NCBI GenBank assembly: GCA_024036415.1
Contig: JAMWET010006600.1
Span: 554,501-618,500, forward strand
DNA from: Prochilodus magdalenae
Taxonomy: Eukaryota; Chordata; Actinopteri; Characiformes; Prochilodontidae
Length of the DNA: 64,000 nt
Reading direction: 5' to 3'
This document shows positions 49,511 through 60,420 of the stretch, piece by piece. The position numbers and the translations under genes were made by a program. Every line of letters starts with the position of its first letter. The stretch's first letter is position 1. Under the pieces are notes generated by a model that saw only the letters and a program-made list of their open reading frames with translations, had not been told where the DNA came from and ran no database searches.

Positions 49511-51479
49511 TTTTTTACATTGTTGGGAATGCACTGTGAGAATGCAATGCCGTCAGTAAAGCAGAATAATTCTGTTTTTAGTTTGTTGTGAGGTACAAAT
49601 GTGGTGGTAGTATATATGCCTCTGATGACTGTTTACGGTAACTAGCAGAAAGTTGTATTCGTGATTCCCACATGTTTATGTTTTACGTGCCTTTATTTAG
49701 ATGATAAAATGGCTGGCAGAAACATGGTTGAAACTCTGGGACTGTATATATTAAGTTTTCATATCCCATTGTAAAATAGTCTGATACTACAGACATTTGT
49801 ATCTCTTTGTTAACTTCTGAAAATATGCCTCATTGCCGCAGATTGTGGATAAGACCCCTCAACATTACCTTTAGAAGAATACACATAAAGAATGCTTAAA
49901 AACAAGAAATTAACTGCTGGAAGAGGATTGAGTCTAAAGCTGATATCTAGTGGATTTAGATGTGTCTTGATTAGGATATGTCTACTATTTGTTGTCAGTA
50001 ACTACTTTCGATCGTCTTTAAATTCACAATGTGATTTAATTGTTTAGAGAATGGTTTATGTAGAGTCTGAGGGTTGTGGTGGCTTGTAGCATCGGTTTCT
50101 GTAGTGCAGAACACTTTCTGGACTTATTGGTGGAGTCTGGGAAATGGCCCACTTCTGTGCACTCTGGCATGTCTAATGACCATGTAGCCATCCAGCTCCA
50201 GCAGTGTTACTAAAGAAACCTTTTAGTGACAGGTCATGTTAATTGATACGCTTTGTGTTTTGCTGTCATTGTGGCCTTTTCAGTCTGCTCAGCAGGAATT
50301 GGTTAAATGATGTTGTTTGAAAACAGCCGTATATTAAAAAGCTCTTCGGCTTAAATTAATTGTGCATTTCTATTGGACATTTTCATTTAAAAGTCTATAA
50401 AGCTGCTTCTGAGCTTTTTTACTCTCGGCACCAGTAACTGGCATGCAAATTAATGATCCTGTACTGTTTGGCCACTTTAGTAAAATTGAACTGAAGTGTA
50501 ATAAGTGACTGTTGGAACTATGGAACTCTTTAATTGCATATAGAAGACATTTCCTTGATAGCACAAGCTCGTCTATGTATAGGTGCAGATGGACTTGCCT
50601 GAAAGCCCGATCTCAGCTGGACCTAATCTGACCATTTGTCTTCCCTGATGAGTCACACTCCGGCAACGGAGAGTTCAGCTTTTAGCCTGAGAGAGCCTAT
50701 TGATGAGCTTGTGATGCCTCCAGTGGACCATAACTGTCTCTCAGACATATTATGCAGAGCGAATAGATAATCCTGGCATTCTTTCTACACTTTATAGATC
50801 TTCCTTCTTCATCTATAGATCTGTAGATATAGTGTGGCTGAGTTCACAGTATCGATCCTGTAGTGTACCTGTTCATTTAATGGGCTTGATCATTCAATTG
50901 CTGTTCTGAATTCTCTACATTCCATCAAATTCCATTCAGTTTTCATGCCTCTGCGAAACAAAGTCTTTGTATGGAGCAACAATAACATAACACAGCCTGG
51001 AATCTAATATAAAATTGGTAGTATGTAATCTAGTGAAATCTAGATTACAGTATTTCGTAGCAATTGTGACACATGCATTTGTGCCAGTATATAAACCTTA
51101 ACTGAGGGAAGCCAGCTTGGTGACAATTGTGATCAGTGGTATACTGGTTGAATATTTGAGCCCGTCTGCCACAATACTTGGCAAATACTTGGAAAGAACA
51201 GCTGGTCTATAGCATTTAGCTTTTGCATAAGACAGCACTGTGGTCAAGACCTGGTCCTTACATTGAACAGAGAATCTGAGGCTTAACAGCAGCTAATGAT
51301 GGAGTGAATAACTATTTACCAAACTGAAGCAGTCTCTGCCGCTTGTGTATGTGACAATATGATTTAACAAACTTGGACAAAAAAATGCTCTGTGCTCAAG
51401 CATACACACCATTGATTTATCTGTATATAGTATTTATATATTTTTGTGTGTATTTGTATATTTTTTAATGTTTTGCAGA

Positions 51480-51660
51480 ATATTTAGTTGTTAATAGGCT
51501 AACACCACATTTCTCTTCCAGTAACAATACCTGTTCCTTAAATATATCGTATTTCAGTGGATTTCAGGAATTGTTTCCTCATTGGTGATGCCGATACTAT
51601 GTTTAGGATCTAGTATCGGTGCCAGTATTCATATGATATCGGTATTGTTGCAGCCCTAGT
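51480..51660. repeat. Possible hAT-like MITE end
   Basis: The text GATGCCGATACTATG, GATCTAGTATCGGTGCCAG and ATATCGGTATTGTTGCAGCC, followed by CTAGTG, resembles the terminal portion of common fish elements with TATCGG-rich ends. Only one end is evident. Confidence 0.35.
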
Positions 51661-53075
51661 GTTAAATAAAATAGGTGAAGGAGCCTTCCAAAATATCAAG
51701 CCATTGCTAGCCAAGTATCTAAAATGGTTAAAAATATATATTGATATCTCATGGTTTTATGGCTTAGACCAGGCATATCAAACTGGGTTCCTTTCAGAGA
51801 AACAATTCTGCAGAGACTAAACTTCAAACCACTTCCAGCCATTATAACAGACTCTGGTGCACCTTGACACTTTGACTAAGACCTGAAACTTTGACAGAAC
51901 AGGCCATCGACACGCAAAGCTGTATACTCTTTAAATTTGTGTTTGGCTTTGGACATATAAAATGATTTTAATATGTTTACAATATGTTTAGGAATTATAT
52001 GCTTCTCAGCCAAGACAGTGTGCCATCTGGTAAACTATAACTACAGTCCTACGTTAGAAGTGCAGTACCTGTAGTATGGTATTCAGGCCACTGCAGTATA
52101 TGTATGATGATGTGGGTCTACATTTCATTCTTGTGTGCTTTTTACTAGATTTGCATTAATTGCTTTGGATAAGGGCTGAGAGTTTTTTTTAGCATGTCAT
52201 TGTCTATGATGGACTGTTGTGTTTTTTTGCGATGGAGCTGTTGTGAATCTTTAACCACTCTTGGTATCTTATCATATAAATCGGATTTGCGGCATGAATA
52301 AATGAGTCATCATTTAAGATGAGTCATTGAAACCAATATTAGATTTCTATCAGATGATTGTATTGTATTTTTAGTCATTCTTTTAAACCAAATCTTATTA
52401 TGCCTTATCCGCCTTATCCATATTTGCATAGTGTCAATGTGTGGCTGCTAGTTTTCTGTTCTTTCTGCTCTGAGTCATTTTTGTCAAAGTGTTTCTTTAA
52501 AGTTTCTTCAATGAGCTTTCTTTTAAATTTTGCAGTGACAGTACTGGCCTGCTTATATGACAGGATGCCAGGTTACTGAAAGGTCGTAGGTATAGCAGGT
52601 AGAGCAGAGATCATCACAGTCCAGAACACTGTGATGAATTGTCTTCCTCTCAAACACATGCAGCAGTCCATCATTCCCCCTGCTGCTCAATGGCTCTGTT
52701 CCATCAAAGAAATGTCATTTACAGTTATGAGGGAGATGAGGAAGTGGAGTATAGAGGAAGTGGCAGAACCAGGTTGAATACTAGTTTCCAATGTAACCAG
52801 TTTTGTAACTAGAGTTGTAATTTAGTTGTTCTACATGGGCTGCAACTATCAGATAATGCATTTTTTTATTATTTTTTAACAGTAATAAATGCTTTTTGGA
52901 TATGTAAATAAAAAAAAAACTATTGTTTTATTGAATGTCTTCATTCTTATTTAGTTTTTTTTAAAACCATATAAAAGTACAAGGACTTGAGTGCTTGGTT
53001 AACTGTTCAAGGTGACAGTATTTGAATACTGAAATCACTTTTGGGGTTCAAATTAAGTTCAATCAAAGGAAAGTT

Positions 53076-53802
53076 GGTTCGTATGAAGATGCTGATTTAT
53101 AGGGGGTTCGTATGAAGATGCTGATTTATAGGGGGTTCGTATGAAGATGCTGATTTATGGAGGGTTCGTATGAAGATGCTGATATTTACGGGGGTTCGTA
53201 TGAAGATGCTGATTTATGGGGGGTTCGTATGAAGATGCTGATTTTTACAGGGTTTCGTATGGAGATGCTGATTTATGGGGGGTTCGTATGAAGATGCTGA
53301 GTTTTGGAGGATTCGTATGAAGATGCTGAATTTATGGGGGGTTTGAATGAAAATGCAGATTTTATGGGGTGTTTGTGTGAAAATACTGATTTATAGGGGG
53401 TTCGTATGAAAATGCTGATTTTATGAGGGGGCTTGTATGAAGATGCTGATTTATAGGGGGTTTGCATGAAAATGCTGATTTTATGGGGGGCTCGTATGAA
53501 GATGCTGATTTTATGGGGTGTTTGAATGAAAATGCTGATTTTATGGGGTGTTTGTGTGAAGATGTTGGTTTATAAGGGGTTCGTATGAGGATACTAATTT
53601 ATAGGAGGTTTGTATGAAGATGCTGATTTATAGGGGGTTCATATGAAGATGCTGATTTTATGGGGGGGTCCGTATGAAGATGCTGATTTTATGGGGGATC
53701 CGTATGAAGATGCTGATTTTATGGGGGATCCGTATGAAGATGCTGATTTTATGGGGTGTTTATATGAAGATGCTGATTTTATGGGGTGTTTGTATGAAGA
53801 TC
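53076..53802. repeat. Minisatellite, 28-31 bp unit, about 24.5 copies
   Basis: The unit is GTTCGTATGAAGATGCTGATTTATRGGGG or close to it. Left-hand copies are mostly 29-bp TTCGTATGAAG types; the middle copies are mixed variants (TTTGAATGAAAATG, TTTGTGTGAAAATA); right-hand copies are 30-bp TCCGTATGAAG types carrying a GGATCC site. The most uniform copies (about 53669-53760) suggest recent expansion there. The plus strand is markedly G-rich, with a G4-G7 run in each unit. Because the local period is 30 in places, open frames appear, such as repeated ADFMGDPYED, but they are a by-product. Confidence 0.96.
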
Positions 53803-54131
53803 CTTTGGTTGCTTTTTATTTGTTGATGTTGGCTCTGGTTGGCTGTATTGTAAGAGCTGTCCAGATCAAAACACTTATGTTTTCAGAGTGGGTGGGGCAG
53901 AATGGATGTAGACTGCATATGTGGGTGCATGTAAATGCTTTGGCAAACATCACGACCAGTAAATTCAACATGTGACAGTTTTTTACAGCTTAGCTTATAT
54001 ACATTTACATTGTATGGAACTGTGTGGTGACTGTTACATTTAACTATGCATTGAAAGGATAATAGTTTATACAGCGTTGTTACATTTCAGTTTTTCATAT
54101 ATATAATATAAAATAGTATCAGATCATTGAG

Positions 54132-54133
54132 TT

Positions 54134-54168
<35 letters not shown>

Positions 54169-54170
54169 GA
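54132..54170. repeat. (GTT)12 microsatellite
   Basis: About twelve GTT units; the minus-strand poly-Thr open frame through it is an artefact. Confidence 0.95.
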
Positions 54171-54432
54171 TTCTAGACAACATCCATCTATCCATCCATT
54201 TATGCTATAGTTGAGGTTAGCAGTCATTTGCTCTGCAGGGATGCAGTTGTTGAGTTTAAAGGACGGGCTGTTGGTCTCTGTCCAGCACCTCTCGACTCCT
54301 GCATCTTGTGCACTGTTAACTGTGTTTGACCACAGCACTAAGGGGATCTGACGTGATGAGCATTTTGGCAGGAGTGAAGCTACTTCCTCAGTGTAAACGT
54401 AGTCTGATAGATATTGATAAGTTAAGATATTT

Positions 54433-54472
54433 GTCCTGCGTCAGTCCTTTAGGTCCTGCGTCAGTCCTTTAG
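54433..54472. repeat. Perfect 20-bp tandem duplication
   Basis: GTCCTGCGTCAGTCCTTTAG at 54433-54452 is repeated without a mismatch at 54453-54472. The perfect identity suggests a recent duplication. Confidence 0.95.
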
Positions 54473-54610
54473 ATGGAGGGAGAAATTGCCATGTGGATGT
54501 TTTAAATTAGTGAACAGATGTTTAAGGGTTTTTGTTGTTGTTTTTTTGCTTAGATTTGCACTGCAGATGGTGGATTTTACAGAAAAGTAACACATTGTGT
54601 GTGTGCTTTT

Positions 54611-54971
54611 GGTATCTCTTTTCATCTCACACTCTCTGTCTGTCTTTCCATACCACTATCACTCACGCACTCACATTCGGTATCTCTTTTTCTGTTATGC
54701 TTTCTCTCTGTGTCTGTCTGTCTCTCCCTGCCACTGTCTCTCACACACTCACTTTCGGTATCTCGTATTCTATTACTCTTTCTCTCTGTGTCTGTCTGTC
54801 TCTCCCTGCCACTATCAGTCACTCACTCACTTTTGGTCACTTTCTCTCCGTCACTCACTCATTCACTCACTTTCAGTCCCTCTCTCCCTGTCGCTATCAC
54901 TCACTTACTCACCCTCAGTCTCTCTCTTTCTGTCTTTCTCTCTCACTCACTCACTCACTCACTCACTCACT
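54611..54971. repeat. Pyrimidine-rich tandem repeat with 78-bp units and (ACTC)n end
   Basis: Units starting GGTATCTC or its variant begin at 54611, 54679, 54757 and 54835, giving spacings of 68, 78 and 78 bp. Shorter units (about 42 bp) start near 54875 and 54917, and an (ACTC)n run ends the block at 54971. Each long unit carries CTGTCTGTCTCTCCCTGCCA. Because 78 is a multiple of three, all three plus frames stay open for 120-190 codons; this is not evidence of a protein. Confidence 0.9.
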
Positions 54972-57900
54972 GATGTTTTTTCATCTGATCAGTGTCTTCC
55001 CCCAAAGACCCCTGATATGCCCCCCCTCCTCATCCCTTTCTACTCTTATCTGTTGATCTTTTGTCCAGTTGTTAAAGCTCTATTCACTGCTATAGAGGGC
55101 AGTAGTGTTGTAAAGCTGTCTGTAATTGTTGCCCCATGGGTGCAGTCCTCAGGCCAGTATTAATGCATTTAAGCCCACGGCCGACGCCCGCTCCAAAGTT
55201 GCATGTGAGCGAACAGGCCCTGTTTGATGTCATCTGAAAAGGCCTTATTCATGCCAGGATACAAAAGCCAGACGACCCGTCAATATGGAACTTCCCTCAG
55301 GCCTTCCTCCAATCAGGCCGCCACCCTCGCATGCCCACTGGGCTTTTGTCCTTCATTAGGCTGCTGGTCAGAGGCTCTTCCATTGTGATGACGTTATGCT
55401 GGAATACCAATAAAATGAATCACAAAACATGACATTTGAAGACCTTTTCCCTCAAGAAACCCTTGAGCTCAGATCATCTGGCTTTAGGTCATGTTATCTG
55501 GGGGAAAAAAACAAACTATGTGGGTTGTATAGTGAGTTTTTGCTATTGATTGCATTCTCACATTTGTTTAGAAAATCATCTGCAGCTGCAGTGTATTCAG
55601 CACTTCATCTTTTCGGTGGAATGGCATGAGGCTTTGAAAAAATACAGAGTGCCCTTTTTCAAATAGTGCTGTTGATTGAATTTTAAAGCATGACTTTTTT
55701 TCAGACATTGTTTTTTACTTGTCATGTTTTCAACAAGCTGCCTTAGCTGAATCCACAGTGATCTTGTGCTTAGTGCTCTATATGAAAGCAAAATGGTGAA
55801 AAATCAATAACCCCACTTAGACATGCTACTGAAAAACACAGACAGGGACTGTTTGAGACGAGGCCTACTTTTTGTACGGGAGGATTTAAATAAATCTTTG
55901 ATTTTACCACCGGCACAATTTTATACCACTTAAATTGGTTCATATGGGGGGCTGATTTTCACATGATTAAAGAAAGAAACTAAAATGGTCAGAGCAAGAC
56001 AGAAGTAATGAAGTCAGGAGAGTAAAATTAACCTTTGTGATGCGAGAGGGCTGGAGGCTCTCTTCCCCCCCACTGTCTCATTATATACTTGAATATTTGA
56101 TGTTATGGCTGCATGAAATGGGATTTGACTAGTTCATTATTCAGATAATATTCACACACTCAGGCAGGTGTTGGTCTGCCAGAGTGTGTGTTGGGGGGGG
56201 GGGTGTTGTCGACGGCTCAGTTTCGCTTGACACTGTATGATTAAGGAGCTCTGTGTAGAAAATTGGCATTGGAAAAGCTGGCCTGTATGGCTGATTACAT
56301 TTCTTTCCTCACAGCGGCTCTAGATAAATGTATTTTTTATGGTTAACCTGAGAATTCCTTCTTTTTTCCGTAAGGGTGCCTTGATGTCAAATGATCGTTG
56401 TTTTGTTTGGATACTGAACAGACTGTCATATGTTGTTCAGATAACTGCAGAAATTAGCAAAAAGATCAACCTGATACCTTGATAGTGATTAGTGCATATT
56501 AAAGGTGGAACGTGCTTGGCTGGTTGGTGATAGTCCCCCAAAGCTGCTAGTGTTGTGTGAACATGAACATACAGGTTATTTTCTTTTCCAGCTTCTGTAC
56601 ATTTATATTTCAGTAGTGTAACTGCTTGAAGTTTACTTATTTTAAAATGATTTATTTGTGATTGAATTCTTTGTTTTATGCTATACTAAGCCAAAGAATT
56701 TACACACTAAGCACAAAAAGAAATTCAAGGTAATAAAAAATTATACTTTTATTATTGATGAGATCTTCTTTCAGTAGTAAACATACTTACTGTATGCAAG
56801 CTCCAGTTTGTGTCATGAAATCAAACCTAATCAACCTATTTTGCTACCATGTGCTAGCAGGAACTTCTTTAAAGTCTTGAGATTTGGTATGAAAAGAGAT
56901 CATATGTAGTTTGCCTAATGTACCTCATAGAAACTGAGAAATACTGTTGCACTTCACTCTGCTGATGCAGAAAAAAATTGCTTCTTTAAGGATCAAGAAA
57001 GTCAGACATGCAAGTCAGTCAAAGCAGTTATGCCTCTGCCCGCACTGATATAGCACACTGTTAACGATTACTGTTAATGATTAATGATGAACAGATCTGC
57101 AACGTTCGAGTAAACGTTGGAAAAAAGGAAATGAGAATCTTTACTTGGGCAACACAGCACCACTCATAAAAACATGAGCATTACAAAACAGAAGTCTTTC
57201 CAGCATTTACATCCTCACAGACATGTGGTTAGAATTGTTTGATGCAGTAATGAATGAATGATTTATCCAAATTCATCTTTTAACTACTCACTAAGCCTTA
57301 CCTAGGTAACCTAAGCATTATACCAGAAATAATGTTACTCGAGTTGCCTTAGTAAGATAAACAGATTAACAAATGCTGTTCTGAACAGAGCTCTCATTAT
57401 TTACTTTAAAATTCAGTTTGATTTTTATCATCCATACATACTTGAATGTTGTATCAGCATCAGTCCCAAAATACTTGGTGCCTTCCTAAATACCATCACA
57501 ATTGGAGCACTGTTCAGTGTTGGCATCTTTATATGACAATGCCCAATTACTGTCTCTGTGATCAGAAAGCTGCCAGAGTGCTCTGTGCAGCCAAACAGGA
57601 CAATGTCTTGGTAATCTTGGTTTTTAAAAGTGAATCATTTGGGCCTTGGAAGTTAACCAGTTTCTTCTTCTTGTCTGTGGTGATGATCCAAAAACCACTG
57701 TCTGATAGCTCTGCCTCTGTTGGATATGAATGTGCAATAATATTAATAATGCTGGTAATGGTTTTGTGGGTTTGTGGGACGATTTCACACACTCGCCCAC
57801 AGCCACATGCCTCTGAGTCCGGCAGCCACGCTTCACACTAAGCCTGTTCTGGAGGATTTCATCACCGCCAGCCTAGCAGTGTTAGAGTGCTAGCTGCAGT

Positions 57901-60139
57901 CAGCAGGACTTTGCATCTGGAAGACGGCGTTACAGCTGGTGCATCCGCAACACTTCCTTTTGAGCTGACCATTGCTCTTGTGTTGTCAGCCTGAACAACA
58001 TGAAAAGTAGCTCTTTCTTGTTAAAAGCAATTAGCCTGAGGACTCTTTTTCTGAGGAATCTTTTTCAGAGAAGGCCTTGCTTATTTTAGCAACACAATGC
58101 CAAACCATATTTTGCATGTCTTCCAACAGTATCGCTCCATAGTAAAGGTGCCAGAAGTCCAGATCTGTCCAGATCAGTCCAGGCTTGTTAGGGTTTAAAT
58201 GGTTTGCTTGTAATTGCATTCTGTTTTTAAGTATTCATATTCTGCACAGTGTCTAAACCTTTGTGGCAATGTGGTTATGTTCCTAGGCGACATTTAAAAA
58301 AATGCCTTAGAAACACTGTAAAGCCTGTTGTGATTAAACTCTTTTATTCTGCTTCTGTCAGAATGACACCAAAGGGATCATTAGACTGAATTGTAAACCA
58401 TTCAAAAAACACCATCAAAAAGGGCAGGCATTATTATTATTATTATTGCCTTGAATCAAAATGTAGTTCCTTCAGGGGACAATGCTTCATTTAACACAGA
58501 GGAACAAAACACGAGTACAAGATGCAACAAATGTAAAACTAAACACTGTAGATACACTATGCTATTCAGTATACAATAGACTATACAACCATTAAGCACA
58601 AAATAGGAATAAAGAAGCCTACTACAAAACAAAGCACTTGACAAAAGGATGCCACTGTTACACGGGCTTACAAATGCAGTAATATACCAGTGCTTTTAAT
58701 TTAGCATTTTTAAAACTTTACCGTTGCAAATTCATATCTTAATTATTTACCTTACAACTTCTTTATTAGGTGTTTATGAGAAGACTGAAGATGAATAACC
58801 TCCATTATTCCAGCTCCTGTGATTCAGGAGAGAGGGATTTTAGCCTACTCAGTTTAAACAGTGTTTACTTTCTCTGATTTTTTTTTTTTTTTTTTTTTTT
58901 TACCCCTCAACCTCAGGCAGTATTACCTCTCTCTGTCTGTGTATATGTCTGTCTCTATCGCGCATATATACATACATACATACATTCTTCGTCTTCATCT
59001 CTAGAGTGTTCTTTTTAACTTTTTTTAGTTAAATTTATTTTCTCTATCTCTCTCAGATCTTTGGGTTATTTTGGTCTGTTTTTTTTATCTATTTGCCTAT
59101 ATGAGTTCCTTACACAGGATACTTGTGTCTCTATATATGTTCTGTATATTTCATATATTTTTTTATAATTTAGTATATATAATTATGTGTATAAGTGATG
59201 CATTGCTGTAAAAAGCTCTCTGACAAAAAGTCAACATTTCCTGCTAAAGTCTGTATATGGCAGCTTTTAATCTAATATCTAATCTGATATCGAGATTTAA
59301 ATATTAATATTGAGATTTTTTCTTTTTGAGTCTGTAGAAAGTATTATCCTACTGTGTCTGTGCAGTATGGTTAGCTAAACTGCACATGATCCGGGCATGT
59401 ATAGTGTTTTACATAAAACAACTTTATTTAATAGTCTGTAGAGGTTAGTGTGCGTATACAGCGTAAGTCCCCCCAAAGAACAGGGTTTATAAAATCACTG
59501 TCAGGTTTTAAGTACTTTCAGCTACAGTTGAAGCAGCCAAAAAGATTTAACTCAAAACCTTGAATGTGTACTGCAGAGACTGTAGTTTATATCTGTATTG
59601 TATCTGTGTTGTATTAGCTTGTTTTTTACACACCAGTTACAATGGTATAATTTTATGATTTGGCTGTAGAATTAACAGTCAGAACAGACACAGGCAGATA
59701 AAAGAAAAAAAAAAAAATTTGTGTAAGTAGGCTAGCTTGTCAGACAATTTAGACTGTCAAAATACAATGTCACTGTTATTTTTGATTAGGGCGAAACATT
59801 AGCACAGTTCAAATGATGCTTGTTGTTTAAGCATGGAATGCATAGTGAATTGAGACACTGGGGTGTTTTCTGTGTACTAGTACACCGAATAGTTCTTGAG
59901 AAAGACTTTGTTAATGATGCGGCTGCTGGGAAAACATGAAATTGTGCCATGCAGGTGGACTACAAACCTGGAGCAGTTTATTTTTGACAAGGAGGCAAAC
60001 GTCATATTCATCATCCTATATTAAGTCTTCACTGAAGCTCAGCTTCCTGGCTCAAAAACCCGTCTTACAGGGACAGACTCTGAGCGAGAACAATTCTCGT
60101 ACGCTCTGCTATCTTGAGTGTCGGAGGGTTTATGTTTTT

Positions 60140-60420
60140 TTTTTTTTTCCCCAGCAGTGACAGGTTTGAGGCTGCTTCGAAATCTAGGCAGCCGCCAGAA
60201 GCCAAGAGCTGACAGAAAGAGCTTCTAATCCAGTCAGCAGGCCGGGTGCTGATAAATGGCTCTAGCGTTCACGGGGTGCTGAGCTGGGCTCCTTGCAGAA
60301 GCTCTGTGCTGACCTGCCGCCCCCTAATTCAGCTCCAGCCTGAGGCCCGTCATTGCTGCCTCCTCCTCTGTGCCATTAGTTATGCAAAGCAATAGGCAGA
60401 CTTTAATCTCAGGTAAATTA
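60140..60420. promoter_or_regulatory. Candidate conserved regulatory block in intron 2
   Basis: The block is G+C-richer and free of simple repeats, unlike its AT-rich flanks. It contains TF-site-like strings such as TTATGCAAAG (octamer-like), CCCCCTAATTCAG (homeodomain-like) and GATAAATGG. The frame is not open. The idea that it is a conserved noncoding element is inference from composition alone. Confidence 0.2.

Noticed and set aside
53643..53975. Open frame with repeated ADFMGDPYED units
   Set aside because: By-product of the 30-bp minisatellite. The period varies between 28 and 31 elsewhere in the array, so the frame is not maintained.
54532..55163. Three overlapping plus-strand open frames of 124-188 codons rich in Leu, Ser, Cys and His
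   Set aside because: They lie in the 78-bp pyrimidine repeat, whose period is a multiple of three and keeps all frames open; there is no domain or splice context.
57446..57841. 131-codon plus-strand open frame
   Set aside because: No signal, domain or splice context; the cysteine spacing does not fit a laminin-EGF module.
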